Shown here: piece after piece, positions 1 to 9,684 of the stretch
Position numbering within the stretch: position 1 is the first letter of the stretch
Layout: each line of letters begins with the position of its first letter
Assembly: GCA_028565635.1 (NCBI GenBank)
Contig: JAOXYB010017961.1
Location: 1-35,522 of the forward strand
Reading direction: 5' to 3'
DNA length: 35,522 bases
DNA from: Phoronis ovalis
Lineage: Eukaryota; Phoronida; Phoronidae
The notes under the pieces: model-generated
The model's input: only the letters and a program-made list of their open reading frames with translations
What the model was told of the DNA's origin: nothing
Databases searched by the model: none
Translations under genes and position numbers: made by a program

Positions 1-61
1 AAGTGGCACAATGTATCACGGCAAAAAAGAGTCCCAAAATGCACCAGATTGCAGGAAATCA

Positions 62-250
62 CATGAAATATTAAAAATTTTCCCGGGGGGGGGGCATGTC
101 CCCGGACCACCCTAGTTTCGCTTCGCGCCCTCTGAGTGCTCGCCTGTCAGAAGAGGGGGGTCATAATTTTTTTGGCATGCTCTTAGGGGGGTTTGTCATT
201 TTTTTGGCTAACCCTGGAGGGGGGGTTGCATTTTTTTGTGCACCATGTTT
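62..250. repeat. G-run/T-run repetitive element
   Basis: A run of about ten G follows TTTTCCC, and then a pattern of G6-G7 runs and T7 runs recurs three times at roughly 35-45 bp spacing. A segment ending TTTCGCTTCGCGCCCTC separates the first G-run from the array. The base composition is unlike the AT-rich surroundings. This looks like part of a dispersed repeat or DNA-transposon end. It resembles in style the G-rich inverted-repeat elements near 12746-13590 and 18442-18762, but I cannot show common ancestry. No coding potential is seen. Confidence 0.55.
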
Positions 251-325
251 TTGAAATGCACCAACCTCCCCGTGGTAATTTCTGACCAGTCCCTTACACT
301 AAGAGAATGTCTGCATAAACTGTAA

Positions 326-807
326 CAACCTGAATACATCAATCCATTAGTATTCCGTACCCTCTCAACTAAGGTCTGAGCTTAACCATAGTCAATTTTT
401 GTTTGATTATCTCGAAAAGCAGAAGAATGTTAATCCCTTTATTTCTACATAAAATGTTACGAAAATCTTGACATCAATCAAATTGCAGCTTACAAAATTA
501 ACAATAGGTATAACAGTGGACTAAGCGGGTAGGGAGTCGATCACACATATGCTGTGCAGTTAGAGTTTATCTATAGTCCGCTAAGCAAAAACCAAGCTTT
601 CCGGCGATACTTATTCAGAATGAGTCATACATATAGACGTGGTAGGCGACGACGGATCAAGCAGAGAGATAGGTTTATCTCAGTTGGCAAAAGATTAATG
701 ACGCTCTTGTTTAAAAATTGAAAGAATATAACAAAAGTTAAATATGGTTAAGCCCAGACGTTAGTTCAGAAGGTACGGAACACTAACGGATGGATTTATT
801 TAGACTG
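326..807. mobile_element. MITE copy 1 (482 bp, long imperfect TIRs)
   Basis: The left end (CAACCTGAATACATC...) and the right end (...GGATTTATTTAGACTG) are inverted repeats that extend about 65 bp inward, through a block reading GTTAAGCCCAGACGTTAG on the right. Two further copies lie at 11263-11596 and 13102-13459. This copy is in the opposite orientation: its internal segment TCAAATTGCAGCTTAC appears reverse-complemented in the others. There is no open reading frame, so it is non-autonomous. No convincing target-site duplication was found, and the superfamily is unassigned. Confidence 0.75.
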
Positions 808-1690
808 ATACAAGTATTATTCAAGAAAGTGTTGTTATTAGATATGATAAGACACTATCTTATTACTTTTAATCAAAAACAAAAAAACTTTAAGCACGGT
901 TTAGTAGAATTATATGCTAGGAACATTTCTTGCTCATCGGATATTTTTACTTTTTTAATATTATTTTAAAATTATAAAGCACATTTTTTTTTAAATTGTC
1001 ATTTATCACAGGCCAGATTTTAATCAGACATTTGTTTTACTTGTAGATTTTACAGTAAATTTTTTTTTCAAAATGTAAGCTTTTGTATGCCTATATCTAC
1101 CTGTAAATTATTAATAATAGAGAAATCACACTTTGGAAGAATATCATTCGGCAAAACTGAATTACCACTAAAGTTTAAGTCCCGGAGGTCCGACTCAAAT
1201 CAATGGTGGGTACGCATTTGGGTGAAAAAAGTTTAAGAACAAAGCACGTTAACGCGCGTTACACATTTGGTATAAGGACACAATTGATTTTCCCATCCAC
1301 TTCTATAGTAATTTCATGTAACTTAAATCATTATATAAATTTTCCAAACAATGCGCGAAGAAAATTATCGGTTAAAAACTGAAGATTATTATGTATACTA
1401 CTACCAGTTAATTTTACGTGCAGGCATGACCAATTTTTTTTTGCTATTCCGCTATGTAGACTACCCCCAGAAAAATGCAACCTCACAACTGACAAAATTC
1501 ATAGTTTTGCCCCTTGCTCAAATAATCCTATCAAATTTTGGTTTATTTACTTTAAAAAGCTAATATTAGTTTCAATCTCTTGTACAGTGATTTCCATTTC
1601 AAATAAAAACAAAGAAAAAAGCCAGCGCCAAGGAAGAAAAAAGAAAAAATCATACATTTAAGGTTTTGGCACTACTTTCACGGCCAGCCG
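808..1690. other. AT-rich intergenic DNA, no gene seen
   Basis: The stretch is AT-rich with homopolymer runs. One open frame of about 70 codons (1351-1563) has no recognisable motif and biased low-complexity composition, so it is not called. No promoter, RNA gene or obvious repeat was recognised. Confidence 0.5.
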
Positions 1691-1719
1691 TTGCGCCATC
1701 ACTGCGATTACTTCAATTA

Positions 1720-2060
1720 TGACCTTATGCCATTTAGGGCTACATTTTTGATAAAGTATACAAAAGGTTACCTTATTTGATTAATTGCATGCACGCGTTT
1801 AAGGTATCAAAACCGCCCTTGAAAACCGCCAACCATTTGACCAAACTTCGTCTCGAAGTTCGAGTGCATGTCCCATAATTCAGCTTCCAGGGCACTTTCC
1901 AAAAAAAAATTCTCAGCGCATTTAGGGTATCTATAAAGTTTCTTCCAGTTAGTGAAAAGAAGTCAAAATTAAAAACGCGCGCATTTAGGGGCTTTTTCAA
2001 AAACACATTCACGCACATGGGTACCAATAATATATTTGAGTTGAACTCCCGGTATTTAAG
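1720..2060. repeat. Degenerate repeat with recurring CATTTAGGG motif
   Basis: CATTTAGGG (preceded by GC or GCG) occurs near 1730, 1918 and 1980, each followed by unrelated or partly similar sequence. The similarity explains why the long antisense open frame here (1773-2096) contains recurring Leu-Asn-Ala segments. It is best read as a decayed repeat, not as a gene. Confidence 0.4.
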
Positions 2061-2515
2061 TTCGATTTCGGATTTTGGACAACAAAAGGTGTACATATTT
2101 GAAAGACTTCTTCTTCTTTGTAGCTACATGCCCAAAAGCGTTTGAAGATTTTTACATCGATAACATGAAAGTAATTAAAATAAACTTGATAAAAGTGCTA
2201 TATGACGGTTAGGCAGTGTGACCATTTTACTGATGCATCAAAAAGGATCAAAATATTACATCCTTGAGACGTAATACTGAAAAGAAAAAAAGTAAAAACC
2301 GCTCAACTGATACAAGAATACAATTAGCTGCGGCCGCATTCCAGGGGCAATGGGTATCTAGCTAATATTTTAGTAATTTTTCTTTTTCCCCCCATTTCAT
2401 GTATATCTTTGACAATGTTTTTCGTTTTATCTCGAAAGATATTGTTTTAAGTTGCTTTGAGCTACAGGTAAGAAACTTGAGGTGTGGACTTAGTAGGGAG
2501 GGGGGACATACAAGA

Positions 2516-3020
2516 ATTAGGTCAGGGTCAATTTGAGGTCAGTAGGTCAAATTTCAGAAATGTCTTAAAACCTTCAAAAATGATGGCATTTGGTCACCTA
2601 AAGGTAAACATAATGATTTTTGAGGTCTTTTATGGGTCAAAAGGTCAGATTTTTTATAAGGACGAGTGTCTACATCAAGACAGAGTGGTGCTACAGTCAT
2701 GTAATTTGACATATGACATCTCTGGGATAAGTTAGCTGACCTTAAAGGTCAAAGGTCATTCAGGATCAAAATCTTAAAATTGCATTTAATTTTCGAAAAT
2801 GATGGTTTATGTCATTTACCGATAATTTAGGGGTCATATGGTCATTTTGAGGTCAAAAAGTCAAAAAAAAATTAATTTCCAGAAATTTGATGAACAGTTC
2901 AAAATGAAGTTAAAAGGCCATTTAGAGGTTATCTTAGCTGACTTTGAGGTCCAAAAAGTCAGTCAGAGGTCAAACAATCAAATTTAATGAAACTCTCGAC
3001 AAGAGGTAAAGGTCACCCAG
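2516..3020 (+). repeat. Cluster of AGGTCA half-site motifs
   Basis: The hexamer AGGTCA occurs exactly nine times on the + strand, at 2519, 2536, 2544, 2642, 2746, 2753, 2850, 2967 and 3010, with many one-mismatch variants (GGGTCA, AAGTCA). TGACCT at 2737, a 3-bp gap, then AGGTCA-A-AGGTCA (2746-2758) form an inverted repeat plus a perfect DR1. AGGTCA is the nuclear-receptor half-site. The nearly uniform orientation also fits a decayed minisatellite. Function is not shown; the nearest gene start is about 1.6 kb downstream. Confidence 0.6.
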
Positions 3021-3059
3021 AGGTTCTTTGGACATCCACTGTTCCAGGATAATCCTAAT

Positions 3060-3878
3060 AGGTCTGGATATCCACCTATTTCTGCGTGTGCAACCTGGCC
3101 TTTGCTAAAAGGCGCTTCTAGTTTATTTTTAAGATAGCTGGTTTTAACTTTTTCCAATAAAAATAACAGTATTTTTTTAAAAAAACCATATGTTATTTCT
3201 TTAACTGATTTATGCAGACGTTCGAAAAAATGCTGTTGAACTGCATAAGCAAAATATTATTAGCTACAAAATTGTGCATGAAATAAAATTTAAAAATAAA
3301 TCCATATTTGACTAATATGCATTATAAATAGCATTCTTTTATGAAAAAATGCTAATGCGTTTTTCAGTAATTTTGAAATATTTTTAAAAATTACAAGTAA
3401 CATTTTATTACAACAACGAATAGATTACATACTTGTTATTGCACTGGAATTTGAAATCAAATATAATAATTAATGTAAAAAGTTAAATATGTTTTGTTAG
3501 TTTCAAAGAATGAAATAAATACCAAGCACACAAAGAAACTAATAGCAGGAACATTTAGTGTATTAATTTTGAACTGATTTTTAATATATCAGAAAAAATA
3601 AAACAGATTAACATGATCGATGATGATGATGACTATCCTGTATTTCTGATGACGTGGATGTACACAGTTAATGCTCTCAGTAGGTGCACAGGTAATGATA
3701 AAGAACGTGAACAGGGATTTAGTAAGTTACTTAAGTACTTAATCCTTTCCAATAACTTACACAAACAAAAAATAAAAATGCAGGTAGATGTTTTTGCAAA
3801 ACACATGTACATTCTGAATTCAGAATATCCATTAAAAAGATTGAAGTTCGAAGCACTACAAAAATATTACATGTGTAT
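3060..3878. other. AT-rich intergenic DNA
   Basis: The stretch is strongly AT-rich. A 112-codon open frame begins at an ATG at 3613 behind an Asp run, but it runs into the solo LTR at 3879 and shows no recognisable domain. I therefore do not call it a gene. Nothing else was recognised. Confidence 0.5.
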
Positions 3879-4189
3879 TGTAACGAAAGACTTTGGCTCA
3901 GGGCCGTTGGCTGAGTCTTCACTAGATCTAGTTCGTAAAAGACGAGAGTGATACTTGATGAGAACAACGCGAAGTTTATTGTTCAAATGTAAGCGAGCAA
4001 CTGAATTACATTACAATGATACAGGCTATTTATAGTCAACCAGCGGAGGAAATCCGCTATACATAATATAGACTTCGGAGGATGAGGGAATCCGCTATAC
4101 ATAATATAGATAGACGTGCATATATGTAATATAAATATATATCTCTATACAATAATGATAATTTAAAATTAAAGTTAAATTTCGCTACA
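3879..4189 (-). mobile_element. Solo LTR of an LTR retrotransposon
   Basis: Read on the minus strand, the 311-bp unit starts TGTAGCGAAA and ends TTTCGTTACA, a 10-bp inverted terminal repeat with one mismatch and the canonical TG...CA ends. It is flanked by GTAT on both sides (3875-3878 and 4190-4193), a 4-bp target duplication. Internally there is a TATA box (TATAAATAG, plus 4026-4034) and, 46 bp further, a poly(A) signal AATAAA (plus 3975-3980), in the order expected for U3-R. The U3 part carries a 22-bp direct repeat (4051-4072 and 4089-4110). No internal retrotransposon genes remain, so this is a recombined solo LTR. A Ty3/Gypsy origin is a guess only. Confidence 0.85.
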
Positions 4190-4505
4190 GTATCCACCAG
4201 GTTTGGTATCCATTTCTAATTAATACCTAATGGAACTGAAATTGGAAATAATCTTGAATTCACAATTAGCAAAATAGGAGATACTTAATAAAATAGTTCA
4301 CATCTAGCTCCATAAAGCATTTTAAATTCACGCTGTATTGACTCCAATTCAAATAGTTTCATTTTGTAGAAGTCAATTTATTGCAAAATAAAGCAATTGT
4401 TCAATTTTCAAAAATACCGTGATGCCCATCTGAATGAGTCACTTACATGTATAGCGAGTTTGTAATAGTATCCTCAGTTTGGAATTATTTAATAATCGTT
4501 CTCGG

Positions 4506-4512
4506 TATAAAT
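4506..4512 (+). promoter_or_regulatory. Possible TATA box of the DEG/ENaC gene
   Basis: TATAAAT lies 119 bp upstream of the initiator ATG at 4631. A start site about 30 bp downstream would give a 5' leader of about 95 nt. The leader might instead be spliced: TTTTAATTCTAG ends at 4625, six bases before the ATG, and is a plausible 3' splice site. An in-frame TGA at 4580 rules out an N-terminal extension by read-through. Confidence 0.35.
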
Positions 4513-4630
4513 ACATTCCGGGATCTGTTATTTTTGCAGGTGGGTATTGTATAATTATCTATGTAATTGTTATAATTTATGAACAACATTTTATATACAT
4601 GCACATTGCCCACTTTTAATTCTAGCTATC

Positions 4631-7600
4631 ATGCCTGGAAGAGGACGCAGATATTCCATTGAAAAGTCTCAAGAGAATGTTTGGAAAACCCCAAGGTTGG
4701 AAATAGTTAATCAAGAAGCAATAAGTGAAAAACAAGAAAATGACGACAGAGATAAAGATAATGGTAATTTATTGACGTCATTGAAAGATGTTTTCGCTAC
4801 ATTATGTGAAGAGACCAGTTGCCATGGAATAAAATATGTCGGTGGATCGAAGTATTGTATCGCAAGAAGGTATAATGTTGAGACCTCTGCTATCCCAGCA
4901 GTAACCCTTTACTATAAACAACAACAACAAATACATATACAGGGTGACACAAAATATCATGAGCGATTTTGTTTTTATAAGTAATAAATTAAGCAAGATA
5001 AAGTCATATTCTTTACATTATCACAGACATTCATATAAAACAGTATAGTAACAGTAGTGGCTATTTTAAAGAACGCGCTCGTGTCTGATGGTGGAATTAG
5101 TTGATTCAGGCATTTTGAAGTAAAACGTAGTTTAAAGGCATACTTAGATTACGGAGTAAAATGTTTTCTACTGATACGATTCGAATCAAACCAGAAAAAT
5201 AAATAAGCCCAACCACGATTTACATGTATGGCCTATTTTTTATTCTGCTGTTCAAACCTTTATTATAATAGGAAGGTTACGTTCACGGGTTTCAGTTAAT
5301 TAAAAAATGTCCTAAAAAGTACGTAACCATGCGAATGAAATACGTACGTAAAGTGAGCTCCAGATTCAGATTCAGATTCAGCTCCAGATGATTCAGATTC
5401 GAAAAAAAACAAACTAAAATGCTCTAAATTGCAAATATTTCATAAATTAATGACTTTTCACAATTTTTTTGTTTCCACTAATCCCCCGCCACCCCCAACG
5501 ATTATCGGCGGTTCTTAAATATTTCAAACGATTTTTTTTAAATATATTCATGGATTTTTAATAATAAAATCCAGAAACAAGAGGTAATAGTTATAAAGGA
5601 ATCTCAATATACTCTTGGAATACTCACAAAAAAAGCTAAAAAAATATGTTGCCTAGCAACAAGGCATTCAACCATTTTGGTCGAAACATGCGGCCGCAAC
5701 GTTCGGACATAGTCTATTTCGAATCTGAATTTGAATCTGGAGCTGGGGTTCAAAAAATGTGTTTGGATCAAAATGTTCCAAAAGTTATTTTTTTGTAAAA
5801 GTCAGTGATCTTCACAAATTGCACTAAACATTATTTCTTTGCTGACTCCCACTTTTATGTAAACCCGTCTTTATGGGAAATTTTCGAAATATTTCAAATG
5901 ATTTTTTTGAATATATTCATGGATTTTTAATAATAAATGCAGAAACAAGAGGCAATAGTTATAAAGGAATCGTGATACACTCTTGGAATACTCACAAAAA
6001 AGCTAAAAAAATATGTTGCCTAGCAACAAGGCTTTCAACCATTTTGGTCGAAACATGCGGCCGCAACGTTCGGACATTTGAATCTGGAGCTGGGGTTCAA
6101 AAAAATGTGTTTGGATCAAAATGTTCCAAAAGTTATTTTTTTTATAAAAGTCAGTGATCTTCATAAATTGCACTGAATTTGAATCAAAAAAATGTGTTTG
6201 GATCAAAATGTTCCAAAATTTACTTTTTTTGTAAAAGTCAGTGATCTTCACAAATTGCACTAAAAATTATTTCTTTGCTGAATCCCGCTTTTATGGAAAC
6301 CGGTCTTTTTGGGAAATTATCGAAATAATTTATTTCAAATGATTTTTTTGAATATATTTATGGATTTTTAATAATAAAATGCAGAAACAACAGGCAACAG
6401 TTACAAAGGAATCTTAATGTACTCCTAGAATACTCACAAAAAGGCAAAACAATATGTTACCAGGCAACAAGGCTTCCAGCCATATTGGTCGAAATATGCG
6501 GCCGCAACGTTCGGACATAGTCTATTTCGAATCTGAATTTGAATCTAGAGCTGGGGTTCAAACAAATATGTTTGGATCAAAATGTTCCAAAAGTTATTTT
6601 TTTGTAAAAGTCGGTGATCTTCACAAATTGCACTAAAAATTATTTCTTTGCTGACTCCCACTTTTATGGAAACTCGTCTTGGAAACCTGAGGAGCCACTT
6701 CGTCTTACAGACAGTAGGTTGCACGCGGCAAAACTTCCAAGTTTTGTCTTTGATTTTTTGAGAAATTAATAGCGTTTTTTTTGCCTTTTCATATCGTGCA
6801 CATAGATAAAGAGATCATAAACATACTGAAACAATCCCGAGTCTCTCCGCAGGGGCGGATACAGAGCACAGTTGTGACAGGTTTCCGAGACTCGGACACC
6901 TTGTTTCCGCAGACCCAACTTTCAGTTGTTGGCCACTTTGTTCCCTCATATCTCAGTAAAAAGTCACCGTACTTTAAATATTGTGTGGTCCTTATTGGAC
7001 ATATATTAGACTCTGTTGAAGGAGTAAAATCCGAAACTCGTCAGTCGAACTATATGTCCCTGACTGACTACACACATTTTATTTGTCGGTACTGTCCTGA
7101 TTACACCAGGGGGTCTCCTTAATTAGGCTGCCAACTTTTCTACAAGAAAAGGCAACTTATTTTTTTACCTTTTTGGTGAGTATTCTAAGAGTATATTAAG
7201 ATTCCTTTATAACTAGTGCCGTTTGCTTCTGCATTTTGTTATTAAAAATCCATGGATATATTCAAAAAAATCATTTGAAATATTTCGAAAAAGTGGGAGT
7301 CAGCAAAGAAATAATTTTTAGTGCAATTTATGAAGATCACTGACTTTTATAAAAAAATAACTTTTGGAACATTTTGATCCAAACACATTTTTTTGAACCC
7401 CAGCTCCAGATTCAAATGTCCGAACGTTGCGGCCGCATTTTTCGACCAAAATGGTTGAAAGCCTTGTTGCTAGGCAACATATTTTAAAAGCTTTTTTGTG
7501 AGTATTCCAAGAGTGTATCACGATTCCTTTATAACTATTGCCTCTTGTTTCTGCATTTTATTATTAAAAAACCATGAATATATTCAAAAAAATCATTTGA

Positions 7601-9639
7601 AATATTTCGAAAATTTCCCATAAAGACGGGAGTGGGAGTCAGCAAAGAAATAATATTTAGTGCAATTTGTGAAGATCACTGACTTTTACAAAAAAATAAC
7701 TTTTGGAACATTTTGATCCAAACACATTTTTTGAACCCCAGCTCCAGATTCAAATTCAGATTCGAAATAGACTATGTCCGAACGTTGCGGCCGCATGTTT
7801 CGACCAAAATGGTTGAATGCCTTGTTGCTAGGCAACATATTTTTTTAGCTTTTTTTGTGAGTATTCCAAGAGTATATTGAGATTCCTTTATTGCCTCTTG
7901 TTTCTGGATTTTATTATTAAAAATCCATGAATATATTTAAAAAAATCGTTTGAAATATTTAAGAATCGCCGATAATCGTTGGGGGAGGCGGGGGATTAGT
8001 GGAAACAAAAAAATTGTGAAAAGTCATTAATTTATGAAATATTTGCAATTTAGGGCATTTTAGTTTGTTTTTTTCGAATCTGAATCTGGAGCTGACTTTA
8101 CGTTGAATCTGGAGCTGAATCTGGAGCTCACTTTACGTACGTGAATGAAATGGAAACATGTAACAGACTCTGCAAAATTCATATATAAATTAATTACAAA
8201 AATATGTATTTCCTCGGCAAGCACAACTCTTGCTCATATACAATAGCTGTAATTTTTTTTGCTGAGAGAATTTTCTATATTTCTTCCATGGAATGAATTG
8301 CCCAGTCGTGTAGCCTTTCTCCATAACATGGTATATCAAGATCATATATCAAACACAAAGTTTGTTCTTGGACTATGTTTTCATAAGCTATCTTTATATT
8401 GTACCTACACAATCAAGTCCGTAAAAAGAGCATGCTAGTATTTACCCAAATTTTACAAGAACTATATTTGAAATAAGCCAACGAAATTAAATGGATATGA
8501 TTTTTAATTAAATTTTCTTTATCATAGCAAAACACTGTGTTTATATGTTATTAATAGTTATGTTAAAATTCAATTCAAAATCGTTCACGTTATTTTGTTT
8601 CACCCTGTATAAGTCATATATTGAATAAATCTCCTAAAATCCAGTAACATTTGCATTGTTGTCACAATTTGCAATGAACTGTTTATGTTCTGTGCTATAG
8701 ATCTACAGGAAAACCACTGGTAATGTTGTATATGTACGAAAATATCAAGTTGGAAATCCAAATACCAGTAGTTTCTAAAAATTGTACCTATCAAATAAAA
8801 GTTAAATTGTTTGCTATTTTTGTACAGAATATTGTGGTTATGTCTGGTAATAGGAGCAAGTGTAGTAGTTTTCATCATTCTCAACAATGCAGTACAGACT
8901 TTCCTCAGAAAACCAGTCCAAACTAAACTTAGCGTCCAGTTCAGACGTCACATGCAATTTCCAACTGTAACAATTTGTAATTTAAATCGATTGCGGAAGA
9001 CCCACATATTACAATATCCAAATATAACTGAAGTTTTAAGAACCATATTCCCTATAACAATAGAGGATTACAATTTTAGTCCAAATTGGAGTGACCCAAT
9101 ATTTGCTCCATATGTGAATCAAGGAGAACAAACTTTACCACAAATTGCAATTGAAGCAGCTCACAAATTAGAAAATATGTTTATGTACTGTATTTGGAAT
9201 GGTAGATTAATTAACTGCAGTGAAGAATTTAAGATGGTAATTACAAATTTCGGAGTTTGCTACCAATTTAACTCAAATGGTACTTTAAATGCATCCCGTA
9301 TCGGTGCAGCATATGGATTGTGGTTGAGAGTTAACATAGAACAGTATGAATATTCTAATGGGGATAGTGATTCAGCTGGATTGAAGGTAGGATAAATAAT
9401 GTGGTACAAGGTAAAACCTTCATAATAAATAACATTGTTCACTAATTGAAGATTTTTTTTACTTATTTATCATTTTTGATAAAGTTAATGGAGTTTGGTT
9501 AAATGAACTACTGTTACAGAACTTCGAATATCTATTTGCACTGAGTCTCTATATCAAACATACTTTATTTTTACCTTACAATTTATGTATCTATATGCAC
9601 ACGCACACACACACGCCATCGTACATACATGCTTATACG

Positions 9640-9684
<45 letters not shown>

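Larger units (their letters stand above)
4940..8607. mobile_element. Mariner/Tc1-type element remnant with TA duplication, interrupted by a foldback element
   Basis: CAGGGTGACACAAAATATCA... at 4940-4971 matches the reverse complement of 8576-8607 at 28 of 32 positions. A TA dinucleotide sits directly outside each end (4938-4939 and 8608-8609). The CAGGGTG terminus and TA target duplication are typical of the Tc1/mariner group. Removing the nested 2.8-kb foldback element leaves about 860 bp with no transposase frame, so it is a non-autonomous or decayed copy. It lies wholly inside intron 1 of the channel gene. Confidence 0.7.

Noticed and set aside
1773-2096. 107-codon minus-strand open frame
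   Set aside because: Internal Leu-Asn-Ala repeats reflect the recurring CATTTAGGG DNA motif; no protein family is recognisable.
2484-2735. 83-codon open frame
   Set aside because: It lies within the AGGTCA repeat cluster and begins at a non-ATG codon; it is repeat-derived.
3613-3951. 112-codon ATG frame with an Asp run
   Set aside because: Its last 73 bp lie in the solo LTR, there is no recognisable domain or splice context, and the composition resembles the AT-rich flank.
5170-5200. ATTCGAATC resembling a tRNA B box
   Set aside because: It lacks the GGTTCGA consensus, an A box and a foldable cloverleaf.
5873-7521. Several 60-95 codon frames on both strands with near-identical peptides
   Set aside because: They are translations of the foldback element's repeat units and appear in mirror image in both arms; they are not genes.
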